A DNA stretch of 64,000 nucleotides from Fibrobacter succinogenes (lineage in GTDB: Bacteria; Fibrobacterota; Fibrobacteria; Fibrobacterales; Fibrobacteraceae): positions 1 through 64,000 of the forward strand of contig CACWNW010000004.1 of NCBI GenBank assembly GCA_902762305.1, read 5' to 3'. Made by a program: the position numbers and the translations under genes. The notes beneath the pieces were generated by a model that had not been told where the DNA came from, ran no database searches, and was given only the letters and a program-made list of their open reading frames with translations. This document shows, one piece after another, positions 51,342 to 61,230 of this stretch (position 1 is its first letter; each line of letters starts with the position of its first letter).

Positions 51342-52847
51342 TTATGGCATGTTCGGCTTGAACTTGTAGTACCAGGCGATAGGGTCTATTACTTTGTACG
51401 AAACGTTGCCGATGCGGTTCGTTCCGCGTTTGTCGATGACGCCTGTAACGATGTGCGCGTGCGGGCCTGTCGTGTGTCCAGTCATGCCGACCGTCGCGAT
51501 CGGGTCGCCCTGCATGACTTCTTGGCCATCGAGGTACAGGAGTTGGTCGCAGTGCATGAATATCAGCACGTCCTTTTCGCGCACGAGCCCGATCATCACG
51601 CCGCCGCGTTCGTTCTTGCTGGTGTAGGCTTTCGCCGAGAACGGGGCTAGGATTCGCGCGCCCTGTCTCGATGCAAGGTCGATGCCGTTGTGCTTGCGCC
51701 CGCCGATGCCTCTTTCGTTGTAGAACTCGGTGATGTAGGCAACGCTGTCCGAAAGTATCGACGTCCAGTACTTCCATGCGGCGCCGAGGGAATCGGCTGC
51801 GGTGCGGGGGAGGTTGCTCGGTCGCGAGAACTTGATGACCGTGCCTTGGGGCGGTACGGCAAGGGCGTTCGTTTCCCAGCCCTGTCCCTTGTAGCCGTTC
51901 TCGCTGACTGTTTCTTCGATGTACTGTCGCACCATCTTGTCGTCGGAGATGACGGCGTTGAAGCGCCCGATGGCATAGCGCGCGATACGGCGCAGGTTCT
52001 CCTTGCCGTCGAATGTGTAGTCGAATGAAGGCGCCACAGAAAGCTTGTTCCTTTCGGGGATGCGGTCGCGCATGTTGGAGTGGCTGCTTTCGATGCTGGT
52101 CGGGTAGATGAAGGGTACGAGCAGCGCGATAAGAAGGAATAGCGGGAACAGGTTGCGGAAAAGCCTAGAGAGGCCTTCCATCGGGTTCTTGCGCAATATG
52201 CCTTCTTTCAGGATAAGCTTGACGCTGTCGGCAAGGACCTCGGGCGCATCTGCGAGTTTGTCCCTGGCGGCGACATCCTTGGAAGCCCCGCTCTTGATGG
52301 CTTTGGCCGCCCGCGGGAAGCGCTTCTTGTCGGGGAACTTTGTCTGTAGCCAGAGGATGTTCTTCTTCTGCAGTTCCGTGCAATCCTCGATGAACGCTGC
52401 GGCCTCGTCCTCCTTGTCCGACGAGACTATCACGAGCTTCGTGATTTCGAGAATGTTCTTGTCGAGCGCCGTCGGGTCGTCAGCGGGCATCACGCATATG
52501 GTGTGCGGGACAATCTTCTTGATGGATTCGAGGTTGTGGTAGAACCTGCGGAACGATTCTTCGGAGGAATCTGCGGTGGCAAATCCGCCGAACACGAGCC
52601 CGCCCTGCTTGCATGCCTCAATCTCTTGCAGCTCCGCATTCGTGAGCGTGCGCGCGAACAGGTCCGCGAGCGTGAGCGGAGCCTTCTCCTTCATGGTGCG
52701 GGTGAAGTCGAATATTACAAAACACGCGCCAGCGTTCATTGCTAGCGCGAATTTTTCAAGGGCTTCCTGGGGGACAGGGTTTCCGGGGAAAACCGCCATC
52801 ACCAGTTCGCCTTGCGCATACAGGTAATCGAGGACCTGCCGCTGCAT
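51342..52847 (-). CDS. Membrane-anchored M23-family peptidase with cytoplasmic N-terminal domain
   Basis: 501 residues. The N-terminal 230 residues are soluble and of unknown family (GACFVIFDFTRTM, GLVFGGFATADSSEESF), a membrane helix spans about 236-255 (LFPLFLLIALLVPFIYP), and the C-terminal periplasmic part ends in an M23 (LytM-type) domain. Candidate zinc ligands are His386 and Asp390 in HNGIDLA and His465 in GPHAH, so it may be an active peptidoglycan endopeptidase. It starts 6 bp after the upstream gene stops. A cytoplasmic domain tied to an M23 domain suggests inside-out control of wall cleavage, which is an inference. Confidence 0.8.
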   Translation of the reverse strand: MQRQVLDYLYAQGELVMAVFPGNPVPQEALEKFALAMNAGACFVIFDFTRTMKEKAPLTLADLFARTLTNAELQEIEACKQGGLVFGGFATADSSEESFRRFYHNLESIKKIVPHTICVMPADDPTALDKNILEITKLVIVSSDKEDEAAAFIEDCTELQKKNILWLQTKFPDKKRFPRAAKAIKSGASKDVAARDKLADAPEVLADSVKLILKEGILRKNPMEGLSRLFRNLFPLFLLIALLVPFIYPTSIESSHSNMRDRIPERNKLSVAPSFDYTFDGKENLRRIARYAIGRFNAVISDDKMVRQYIEETVSENGYKGQGWETNALAVPPQGTVIKFSRPSNLPRTAADSLGAAWKYWTSILSDSVAYITEFYNERGIGGRKHNGIDLASRQGARILAPFSAKAYTSKNERGGVMIGLVREKDVLIFMHCDQLLYLDGQEVMQGDPIATVGMTGHTTGPHAHIVTGVIDKRGTNRIGNVSYKVIDPIAWYYKFKPNMP

Positions 52848-52853
52848 GGGCGG

Positions 52854-53264
52854 TTAGACCCTCCTGGAACCTCTCGGGTACGTAAAGCCGGAAGGAGGAG
52901 CGGCGACGAACTTGTCGACCTGCAGGTAGAGTTCCTCGGGGCTTGCGGAGGGGTTGAAATAGATTTCCTGGTTCCTGTTCTGGCTTCTGCCCTTGAGGGG
53001 TTCGCCGCGGCGGCCGCGGGAAACGACTCCGAGCGGGAGCACTTCAAGAAGCGGGAGGAGACCGAAGTAGCGGAACAGGCTGAAGTTCTTTTGCCAGGTG
53101 GCGCGTTCGGCGAGAATCGCGAATGTACCTTCGATGACGGACTTGGACTGCAGCAGGTCGTCGGAAGTCATCGTCACCAGCTCGTGGTTGGTGGGGAAGT
53201 TATTGACGAAGTTGACCAGGTCGCCCTTGAGGTAATTGGCGTCGCAGAGAAATACGAATTTCAT
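52854..53264 (-). CDS. Small hypothetical protein coupled to the M23 peptidase gene
   Basis: 136 residues starting MKFVFLCDANYLKGDLVNFV, with an alpha/beta pattern like a receiver or Rossmann domain but no phosphoacceptor motif I can point to. The C-terminal part is Arg/Asn/Pro-rich. Its stop is 6 bp before the M23 gene, so the two form an operon; a regulatory partner for the N-terminal domain of that peptidase is plausible but untested. Confidence 0.65.
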   Translation of the reverse strand: MKFVFLCDANYLKGDLVNFVNNFPTNHELVTMTSDDLLQSKSVIEGTFAILAERATWQKNFSLFRYFGLLPLLEVLPLGVVSRGRRGEPLKGRSQNRNQEIYFNPSASPEELYLQVDKFVAAPPSGFTYPRGSRRV

Positions 53265-53495
53265 GTTTTGTCCCAACGTTGAAGGATTTTTGGTATTATA
53301 CGAGCCAATATTAGTATTTTTACGCGATTTTGTCATTTGACCCTAAAAAATGGGGCATTATACCAATTTGGACGATATTTTGTTTGAAATGCGTAAGTCG
53401 TTGATACTCAATGAGTTACGAGATTTCTCTCAAAAAAAAATAAAAAAAATGCCGATTTTTTGCTAAAAATGCCGATTTTTCGTGAGTAAAAGCAT

Positions 53496-53503
53496 TATAT
53501 TTG
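53496..53503 (+). promoter_or_regulatory. TATATTTG promoter box of the giant repeat gene
   Basis: AGCATTATATTTGAG, about 90 bp before the start codon. No clear -35 hexamer; the preceding 60 bp are T-rich with two copies of AAAATGCCGATTTTT (from about 53446 and 53466). Confidence 0.45.
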
Positions 53504-53594
53504 AGCGCATAACACGCATGTAGCAAGCGTGCCTGTTTTTGTTTTTTGGCAAAATTCATGATGCTTGTGGCAGTATTATGGGAGACAGTAAAAG

Positions 53595-56500
53595 ATGAAT
53601 AAAATGAAATGGCCTGTTACAGCGCTTTTGGCATCGGCTGGAGTTCTAGCCTCTGTCGTAATTGCGCAGGAAAATTCCGGAAATTCTCCGTCGGTTGAAA
53701 ACAACGCTCCGTCGGTGAATGGGATCCCTGGAGAATCCATTAACGAAGGCGGCAAGTTTGCACCGATCAAGCTTGACAGCTATGTCTCGGACGACATGGA
53801 CAAGCCCGCCCAGCTGAAGTGGTCAGTATCCGGCAACAAGAGCATCAAGGTGTCTATCTCGAATGACCATGTGGCCACCTTGCAGGTCCCTGACCAGTAT
53901 TGGAACGGTTCCGAAGACATTACGTTTGCGGCAACTGACTCCAAGGGTGCTGTTGGTTCCGAGACGGTCAACTTCTCTGTTGAATCCGTGAACAACCCGC
54001 CTGTCATGAAGGCCATTCCCGACCAGACTATCGACGAAGGCAAGCAGTTTACCAAGATTAAGCTCGACGAATTCGTGACCGACCCTGACCACCCGAAGGA
54101 CCAGATCCTGTGGGAATTCGACATCCAACCGGTGGGCAAGGATCAGGCTGAAGGCGACCTCAACGTGGAAATCGATCCGAAGCGCGTCGCCACCATCATC
54201 ATCCCCGATACCAACTGGTACGGTTCTGCAAAGATTACATTCACTGCGACCGACGGCGAGTACGCGTCCGACAAGAAGACGGCTCTCTTCACGGTGAAGC
54301 CGATTAACGATGCGCCCGTGCTGCAGAAGATTCCCGACCAAACCATCGAAGAAAAGAACGAGTTCGAATCTATCTCCCTTACGGACTTCGTGAGCGATGT
54401 CGATGATGACGTCTCGAAAATCAAGTGGGCCATTACAGGCAACAAGGACCTGAAGTTCGACCTCGACAAGTACGGTACCGCGAACATCAAGATCCCGAAC
54501 GAATTCTGGAATGGTTCCGAAACCGTTACCTTTACTGCGACCGACCCCGCTGGTGCGTCGGTGAGCACGAAGGCGAACTTCACGGTGAAGTCCATCAACG
54601 ACCCGCCGGAGTTCACGAAGGATGTGCCTGAACAGACCATCGAAGAAAAACAGGAATTCAAGCCGATCGAGCTCTCGCAGCTCGTGAAGGACCCGGACCA
54701 CAAGATGGAACAGCTCAAGTGGGAAGTTTCCGGCAACAAGGACCTGAAGGTCAAGATCGCTGGCGGTACAGCTACTATCGCCATCCCGAGCAAGTTCTGG
54801 AACGGTTCCGAAACTCTCAAGTTCAAGGTTTGCGACCCGGCGGGCGCCTGCGCTACCTCCGAAGCCACATTTACTGTCAACTCCGTGAACGACAAGCCTG
54901 AATTCACGAAGACCATCCCGAACCAGACCATCGAAGAAAAGAAGCAGTTCGCCAAGATCAAGCTTGACGAATATGTCAAGGATGCCGACCACAAGAATTC
55001 CGAACTCTCCTGGGATGTGGACGTGAAGCACCAGGGCAAGGAACCTGAAACCGGAACGCTCGTTGTCAATATCGACGAGAACCGCGTCGCTTCTATCGAA
55101 ATTCCCGACACCTACTGGAACGGCTCCGCAGTGGCTACGTTCTCCTGCTCCGACCCGGAAGGTGCTTCCATCAAGCAGGCTGTCACCCTTACGGTAAGCT
55201 CCATCAACGACAAGCCGGTGTTCAAGAAGATTCCTGACCAGGAAGTCGAAGAGAAGACTGAACTTTCTTCCATCGTTCTCGACGAATTCCTTTCTGACCC
55301 GGACCACGACATCTCGAAGCTGAAGGTCGAAGTCGCCGGCAACAAGGACATCAAGGTCAATATCAACCAGAAGACCCGCGAAGTCACGTTCAAGACCCCG
55401 AACGAACTCTGGAACGGTTCCGAAACGCTCACGTTCACTGCGACCGACCCCGAAGGCGGTGTCGCGAAGACCACGATGAAGCTCTCCGTGAAGTCCATCA
55501 ACGACCCGCCGGTCATGAAGGACATTCCGGAACAGTCCATCAAGGAAAAGGGCCAGTTCAAGGATGTTGAACTCGACAAGTATGTCGATGATCTCGACCA
55601 CGGTAAGGACAAGCTCAAGTGGACGATTACCGGCAACCGCGAACTCAAGGTTGTTGTCGATGCCAACCGCGTGATGAAGGTGACTCCGCCGAGCCCGCAG
55701 TGGAACGGCTCCGAGACGCTTACCATCAAGGTGTCTGACCCGGAAGGTGCTTCTGACGAACGCTCCATCGCCTACACGGTGGAATCCGTGAACGACGTGC
55801 CCGAATTTACAAAGCAGATTCAGCCGCAGACCATCAAGGAAAAGGCTCAGTTCCAGCCCATCAAGCTTGGTGAAATGGTCCGCGACCTCGACAACAAGCT
55901 CTCTGACCTCACGTTCACTGTCGATGTGAAGCCGACGGTGAAGGGCAAGGACGGCGATCTCTCCGTGGAAATCGACGCCCAGCATGTCGCCAAGGTGAAT
56001 ATCCCGAACAAGTTCTGGAACGGTGCCGCCGAGATTACGTTCACGGTTACCGACCCCGAAGGAGCTAAGGCTTCTTCGAAGGCCCTCTTCACGGTGCAGT
56101 CCGTGAACGATGTGCCCGAACTCAAGAAGATTCCGGACCAGATGATTGAAGAAAAGCAGCAGTTCAGCCCGGTGAACCTTGCCGAACTCGTGCACGATGC
56201 CGACCATGAATTTGCAAAGCTCAAGTGGACTGTCACCGGCAACAAGGACTTGAAGATCGATATCGACAAGAACGGTGTCGCCACGATCAAGACTCCGAGC
56301 CCGAAGTGGAACGGTTCCGAGAAGGTCTCCTTCTCCGTTGCCGACCCGGAAGGCGCCACGGCCAAGAGCGATGTGGTGTTCACGGTGAAGTCCATCAACG
56401 ACTCTCCGGTGATGAAGGATATCGCAAGCCAGAAGATCAAGGAAAAGGAACAGTTCAAGCCCATCGCGCTTGATGATTTCGCGAAGGACGAGGACCACGA

Positions 56501-59500
56501 CAACTCCAAGCTCAAGTGGACGTTCTCCGGCAACAAGGACCTGAAGGTCCAGATGGATGCCAAGCATGTCGTGACTGTTACCGCCCCGAACAAGTTCTGG
56601 CATGGTTCCGAGACGATTACGTTCACCGTTACTGACCCGGAAGGCGCTTCCGATTCCCGCAAGGTCACCTTCACGGTGGAATCCGTGAACGACCTGCCGG
56701 TGTTCACCAAGCCCATCAAGGACCAGACCATTCCCGAAAAGCGCGAATTCGCGATTATCAACCTCGCGGACATCGTGACCGACCCGGACCACAAGCCCGA
56801 ACAGCTCACCTGGAGCTTCGACGTGAAGCCTGCTAAGGGCGCTCCGAAGACCTATATTCCGAAGCTGTCCGTGAAGGTGGAAAACCGCATGGCACGCATC
56901 ATCATTCCGGACAAGAACTGGAACGGTGCCGAAGAGATTACCTTCAAGGTGGAAGACCCGGAAGGCGGCAAGGCTAGCTGCACGGCCCTCTTCACCGTGA
57001 CCTCCGTGAACGACGCTCCGACCATCGGCAAGATCGATGACCAGATTGTCGAAGAAAAGCAGGAATTCACTCCGATTGATCTCGCTGCTATCATCAAGGA
57101 CCCGGATCATCCGTACGAGAAGCTGAAGATTGAAGTGACTGGCAACAAGGACCTCAAGGTCGACATCAGCAAGGACGGCAAGGCGATTGTCAAGGCCCCG
57201 AGCAAGATGTGGAACGGCACCGAGAAGCTCACGTTCGTCGTGACCGACCCGGAAGGCGCCGCTGCCAAGACCCAGGTGTCCTTCACGGTGAAGTCCATCA
57301 ACGACCCGCCGATCATGAAGGATATCGCGAACCAGACCATCAAGGAAAAGGGCCAGTTCAAGCCTATCGAACTCGACAACTTCGTCGACGACCTCGACCA
57401 TGCGAAGAACAAGCTCAAGTGGAAGATCGAAGGTGCTAAGGAACTCAAGGTGCAGATGGACGGCAGCCACAAGGTGACTGTCACGCAGCCGAACCCGCAG
57501 TGGAACGGTTCCGAGACCATCAAGTTCACCGTTACCGACCCGGAAGGCGCCTCTGACAGCAGGAACGTGACCTTCACCGTGGAATCCGTGAACGACGCTC
57601 CTGAATTCGTGCGCGAACTCAAGGACCAGTCCATCGACGAGAAGAAGCAGTTCCAGACCATCAGGCTTGCTGACCTCGTGAAGGACCCGGATCACAAGAC
57701 TTCTGATATCAAGTGGAGCTTCGATGTGAAGCCCGCCAAGCTCGCTTCTGCCGAACCGGCTCCCAAGAAGGGCAAGAAGGCCAAGGCTGAACCCGAAGCC
57801 AAGGCTCCGGCAGTCGAAACGCTCAAGGTCAAGGTGGATGCGAACCAGGTCGCGACCATCGAAATCCCGAACAAGTTCTGGAACGGCGCTGCGAACATCA
57901 CGTTTACCGCAACCGATCCGGAAGGTGCCAAGGCTTCCAAGACGGCTCGCTTCGAAGTGCGCTCCATCAATGACGCTCCGAAGATTTCCGATAAGGCCCC
58001 GCAGGGCGAGACCATCCGCGAAGGTGGCCGCTTCAAGACTATTGACCTTGCGAACCTCGCTGTTGACCCGGACCATCCGGCTTCCAGCCTCAAGTGGACC
58101 GTCTCCGGCAACAAGCAGCTGAAGGTCGATATCCGCAAGGACAACACCGTTATCGTTTCTGTGCCCGATCCGCAGTGGTCCGGCCGCGAAATGCTCACGT
58201 TCACCGTTACTGACCCGGAAGGTGCTTCTGCCAACCACAGGATGACCTTCGAAGTGACCCGCGTGAACGACCCGCCGACGCTTGCCAAGAAGATTCCTGA
58301 CCAGAAGATCAAGGAAAAGGAAACCTTCAAGCAGATTAAGCTCGATGAATTCGTGAAGGACCCGGACAACAAGCCGAACGAACTCGTTTGGACTGTTACG
58401 GGCAACAAGAAGCTCAAGGCCGAAATTTCCCCGAGCCGCATCCTTACCGTCTCCGCTCCGGATAAGTACTTCTGGTGCGCACCCGAGACGATGGTTCTCG
58501 AAGTCAAGGACCCGGATGGTGCCGCGACTTCGCAGACTGTGACCTTCGAGATTACCTCCGTGAACGATGTGCCCGAGATGAGGGACATTCCGGGCCAGAG
58601 GATCAAGGAGAAGGGCCAGTTCAAGGAAATCGACCTGAACAAGTTTGTGCGTGACCCCGACCACCCGAACGAACAGCTCACCTGGACGGCGACTGTCGCG
58701 AAGGTCGGCCCTGTCGCTGCACCGAAGAAAGAAGTCAAGCCCAAGAAGCCCGCTAAGAAGGGCAAGAAGGGTGCTAAGGAAGAGAAGGTCGAAGAGGCCG
58801 CTCCGGCACCGGTTCCTGTTGACGAATTCCAGGTGGAAATCGACAGCAAGAACATCGCCCGCATCAAGATTGCTGACAAGTTCTGGAACGGCGAACGCAA
58901 CGTGACCTTCACGGTCACCGACCCGGAAGGCGCGAAGGCCTCCAAGACGGTGAACTTCCTCGTGGAATCCGTGAACGACGCTCCGGTCATCAAGCCGATT
59001 CCGACCCAGTCTATCCAGGAAAAGGAACACTTCAAGCCTATCGATCTTTCTCAGTTCGTGTCTGATCCGGACCATCCATTCGCATCGCTCAAGTTCGAAG
59101 TGGGCTCTACCCGCGCACTCAGGGCTTCTGTGAACGCTAAGAAGGAACTGGTTGTCGCCATTCCGGACAAGTTCTGGAGCGGTACCGAGAAGGTCAAGCT
59201 CGACGTGATTGACCCGGAAGGCGCAAAGGGAACCGTGCAGGTCACCTTCGAAGTGACTCCGGTCAACGACCCGCCGGTTGTGAAGTTCATTCCTGGCCAG
59301 AAGATCAAGGAAAGGGAAAAGTTCGCTCCGGTCGACCTCTCGAAGGCTGCCGAAGACCCGGACAACAAGCCTGCCGAACTCCGCTGGTCTGTTTCTGGCA
59401 ACAAGGATCTGAAGGTGGATATCAAGGGTAGCCGCGCCATGGTGGTGACCCCGAACCCGAACTGGTTCGGCAAGGAAACCCTCACGTTCACCGTGAAGGA

Positions 59501-60935
59501 CCCGTCTGGTGCATCCGCTTCCAAGAATGCAACCTTCGAAGTGACTCCGGTCAACGACCCGCCGGTACTCAAGCCGGTGCAGCCGTTCGTAATTGACGAA
59601 AAGAAGCAGTTCCAGCCGTTCGACTTCAGCAAGGTCGTGAGCGACCCGGACAACAAGCTCGAAGACCTTAAGTGGTCGCTCGACAACGACATGCCGGGTG
59701 CCAAGGCCGCTCCTGCCAAGAAGGGCAAGAAGGCAAAGGCCGTCGATCCTGAAGATGGTCCGGTAAAGCATGAAATGAAGTTCGAAATCAGCGACAAGGG
59801 TGTGCTTACCGCCGAAACCCCGAACAAGTTCTGGTACGGTACCGAAACCGTTACGGTGAACGTGTTTGACCCGGCCGGCGAAAAGGCCTCCGTGAAGGTT
59901 AAGTTCACCGTGCGTCCTGTGAACGACCCGCCGGTCGTGCAGGAAATCCCGGGCCAGGAAACCCTCGAAGGCAAGTCCTTCAAGGCTATCAAGCTCGACC
60001 AGTACGTGACTGACCCCGACCACAAGCCGCACGAAATCAAGTGGAAGGTTTCTGGCGCTAAGAACCTCGACGTGATGATTTCCGGTGGCCGCGAAGCCGT
60101 CGTGAAGCCCAAGAGACAGGATTGGTTCGGCGAAGAAACCCTCGTGTTCATGGCTCAGGACCCGGCAGGCGGAATGGACAAGACTGTCGTGAAGTTCGTC
60201 GTGAAGCACGTGAACTCCGCTCCGGTGATGCGCGATATCCAGGACTTCACCATCAGGGAAGACGACAATGAAGGCGTGATTGCCACCATCAAGACTGACC
60301 TGTACGCTCGCGACAAGGACCACAGGCCCGAAGAGCTCAAGTGGAGCTGGACCGGCAACAAGTTCTTGCAGGTGAAGTACGACAAGTTCAAGAGGATTCT
60401 CACCGTATCTCAGCCGCACGAAAACTGGAACGGCAAGCCGGAACGCATCACGTTCACGGTCACCGACCCGGAAGGCGCCAAGGCCCAGAAGACTGCAACC
60501 TTCACGGTCATTCCTGTGAACGACCCGCCGGTTGCGAAGTCCCAGACCTACATGACGCAGGAAGGCGAAATGCTCAAGGTGAACGCATCCGAAGGCCTTA
60601 TGAATGGCGTGTCTGATGCCGATGGCGAAAAGCCCGTGGCCGTGCAGCTGGTGCAGCGCCCGCGCAACGGCAAGATTGACCTGAACGAACGCGACGGTAG
60701 CTTCACCTACACGCCGAACCGCGGATTCTCCGGCCTCGACGAATTCACCTTCAAGGTGAAGGACCCGGGTGGAGTCTACTCCAAGGTCGAGACTGCCGAA
60801 GTCAACGTCACCTTCAAGATGAAGGACCTGCGCGGCAACGCTCCGAAGCCGGCTCCGAAGGTTGAAGAACCGAAGGAAGAAGAAAAGCCCGCCAAGGAAG
60901 ACCGTAAGGGCAAGAAGAAAAAGAAGAAAAGGTAG
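53595..60935 (+). CDS. Giant secreted Ig/cadherin-like tandem repeat protein
   Basis: 2446 residues. A signal peptide (MKWPVTALLASAGVLASVVIA) precedes 22 related domains of about 92-120 residues, each of the form IPxQxIxEKxxFxxIxLxxFVxDPDH...LKW...WNGSETxTFT-DPEGA...FTVxSVNDPP. A last, different cadherin-like domain (DGSFTYTPNRGFSGLDEFTF) and a Lys-rich tail (KGKKKKKKR) end the protein. Domains 2, 5, 8, 11, 14, 17 and 20 have an insertion at the same loop, so the real repeat is a three-domain block. The insertions in 14, 17 and 20 are Lys/Ala/Pro-rich (KKGKKAK). No autotransporter, LPxTG or OmpA anchor is visible. Probably an envelope scaffold or adhesin; function unknown. Upstream GGGAGACAG may serve as ribosome binding site. 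Confidence 0.88.
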   Translation: MNKMKWPVTALLASAGVLASVVIAQENSGNSPSVENNAPSVNGIPGESINEGGKFAPIKLDSYVSDDMDKPAQLKWSVSGNKSIKVSISNDHVATLQVPDQYWNGSEDITFAATDSKGAVGSETVNFSVESVNNPPVMKAIPDQTIDEGKQFTKIKLDEFVTDPDHPKDQILWEFDIQPVGKDQAEGDLNVEIDPKRVATIIIPDTNWYGSAKITFTATDGEYASDKKTALFTVKPINDAPVLQKIPDQTIEEKNEFESISLTDFVSDVDDDVSKIKWAITGNKDLKFDLDKYGTANIKIPNEFWNGSETVTFTATDPAGASVSTKANFTVKSINDPPEFTKDVPEQTIEEKQEFKPIELSQLVKDPDHKMEQLKWEVSGNKDLKVKIAGGTATIAIPSKFWNGSETLKFKVCDPAGACATSEATFTVNSVNDKPEFTKTIPNQTIEEKKQFAKIKLDEYVKDADHKNSELSWDVDVKHQGKEPETGTLVVNIDENRVASIEIPDTYWNGSAVATFSCSDPEGASIKQAVTLTVSSINDKPVFKKIPDQEVEEKTELSSIVLDEFLSDPDHDISKLKVEVAGNKDIKVNINQKTREVTFKTPNELWNGSETLTFTATDPEGGVAKTTMKLSVKSINDPPVMKDIPEQSIKEKGQFKDVELDKYVDDLDHGKDKLKWTITGNRELKVVVDANRVMKVTPPSPQWNGSETLTIKVSDPEGASDERSIAYTVESVNDVPEFTKQIQPQTIKEKAQFQPIKLGEMVRDLDNKLSDLTFTVDVKPTVKGKDGDLSVEIDAQHVAKVNIPNKFWNGAAEITFTVTDPEGAKASSKALFTVQSVNDVPELKKIPDQMIEEKQQFSPVNLAELVHDADHEFAKLKWTVTGNKDLKIDIDKNGVATIKTPSPKWNGSEKVSFSVADPEGATAKSDVVFTVKSINDSPVMKDIASQKIKEKEQFKPIALDDFAKDEDHDNSKLKWTFSGNKDLKVQMDAKHVVTVTAPNKFWHGSETITFTVTDPEGASDSRKVTFTVESVNDLPVFTKPIKDQTIPEKREFAIINLADIVTDPDHKPEQLTWSFDVKPAKGAPKTYIPKLSVKVENRMARIIIPDKNWNGAEEITFKVEDPEGGKASCTALFTVTSVNDAPTIGKIDDQIVEEKQEFTPIDLAAIIKDPDHPYEKLKIEVTGNKDLKVDISKDGKAIVKAPSKMWNGTEKLTFVVTDPEGAAAKTQVSFTVKSINDPPIMKDIANQTIKEKGQFKPIELDNFVDDLDHAKNKLKWKIEGAKELKVQMDGSHKVTVTQPNPQWNGSETIKFTVTDPEGASDSRNVTFTVESVNDAPEFVRELKDQSIDEKKQFQTIRLADLVKDPDHKTSDIKWSFDVKPAKLASAEPAPKKGKKAKAEPEAKAPAVETLKVKVDANQVATIEIPNKFWNGAANITFTATDPEGAKASKTARFEVRSINDAPKISDKAPQGETIREGGRFKTIDLANLAVDPDHPASSLKWTVSGNKQLKVDIRKDNTVIVSVPDPQWSGREMLTFTVTDPEGASANHRMTFEVTRVNDPPTLAKKIPDQKIKEKETFKQIKLDEFVKDPDNKPNELVWTVTGNKKLKAEISPSRILTVSAPDKYFWCAPETMVLEVKDPDGAATSQTVTFEITSVNDVPEMRDIPGQRIKEKGQFKEIDLNKFVRDPDHPNEQLTWTATVAKVGPVAAPKKEVKPKKPAKKGKKGAKEEKVEEAAPAPVPVDEFQVEIDSKNIARIKIADKFWNGERNVTFTVTDPEGAKASKTVNFLVESVNDAPVIKPIPTQSIQEKEHFKPIDLSQFVSDPDHPFASLKFEVGSTRALRASVNAKKELVVAIPDKFWSGTEKVKLDVIDPEGAKGTVQVTFEVTPVNDPPVVKFIPGQKIKEREKFAPVDLSKAAEDPDNKPAELRWSVSGNKDLKVDIKGSRAMVVTPNPNWFGKETLTFTVKDPSGASASKNATFEVTPVNDPPVLKPVQPFVIDEKKQFQPFDFSKVVSDPDNKLEDLKWSLDNDMPGAKAAPAKKGKKAKAVDPEDGPVKHEMKFEISDKGVLTAETPNKFWYGTETVTVNVFDPAGEKASVKVKFTVRPVNDPPVVQEIPGQETLEGKSFKAIKLDQYVTDPDHKPHEIKWKVSGAKNLDVMISGGREAVVKPKRQDWFGEETLVFMAQDPAGGMDKTVVKFVVKHVNSAPVMRDIQDFTIREDDNEGVIATIKTDLYARDKDHRPEELKWSWTGNKFLQVKYDKFKRILTVSQPHENWNGKPERITFTVTDPEGAKAQKTATFTVIPVNDPPVAKSQTYMTQEGEMLKVNASEGLMNGVSDADGEKPVAVQLVQRPRNGKIDLNERDGSFTYTPNRGFSGLDEFTFKVKDPGGVYSKVETAEVNVTFKMKDLRGNAPKPAPKVEEPKEEEKPAKEDRKGKKKKKKR

Positions 60936-60960
60936 CCCTTAGGCAGTAATGCAAATTTGA

Positions 60961-60986
60961 AACCCGCGCTTATGGCGCGGGTTTTT
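60961..60986 (+). terminator. Terminator of the giant repeat gene
   Basis: AACCCGCGC-TTATG-GCGCGGGTT plus TTT. Confidence 0.92.
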
Positions 60987-61011
60987 CTGTATATGGAAAT
61001 CGTGGCTTGAT

Positions 61012-61152
61012 ATGATTGAGCGTGTATTCCTGTTCATTGCTTGCTTCATGGCGCTGTCGCATGCTGCATGCCCCAAGCAGTTGACGCCGGCGGACTTGTT
61101 CGCGATTCGGGATTCAGGGAAACAGCGCAACCCCCGCTCCGAGGCGGTTTAA
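61012..61152 (+). pseudogene. 46-codon frame with signal peptide, possible remnant of a secreted S9-type peptidase
   Basis: Encodes MIERVFLFIACFMALSHAAC, then PKQLTPADLFAIRDSG, and stops after RSEAV. The segment LTPADLFAIRDxG looks like the first residues of the mature part of secreted prolyl-oligopeptidase-like enzymes, which continue for several hundred residues. I read it as the preserved 5' end of a lost gene. A genuine small secreted peptide is the alternative. Confidence 0.4.
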
Positions 61153-61230
61153 TGCGTTGCACCTACTACAGTAACTCTGGACCCGAAATCAGAAGCAGAG
61201 TTTTGGCTTAAAGAAGAGTAAACAGAAGGG

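Noticed and set aside
53823-60419. 2198-codon open frame antisense to the giant repeat gene
   Set aside because: It arises from the repeated codon usage of the real gene; the product is Val/Arg/His/Leu-rich without domain signatures, and the plus-strand protein is clearly genuine.
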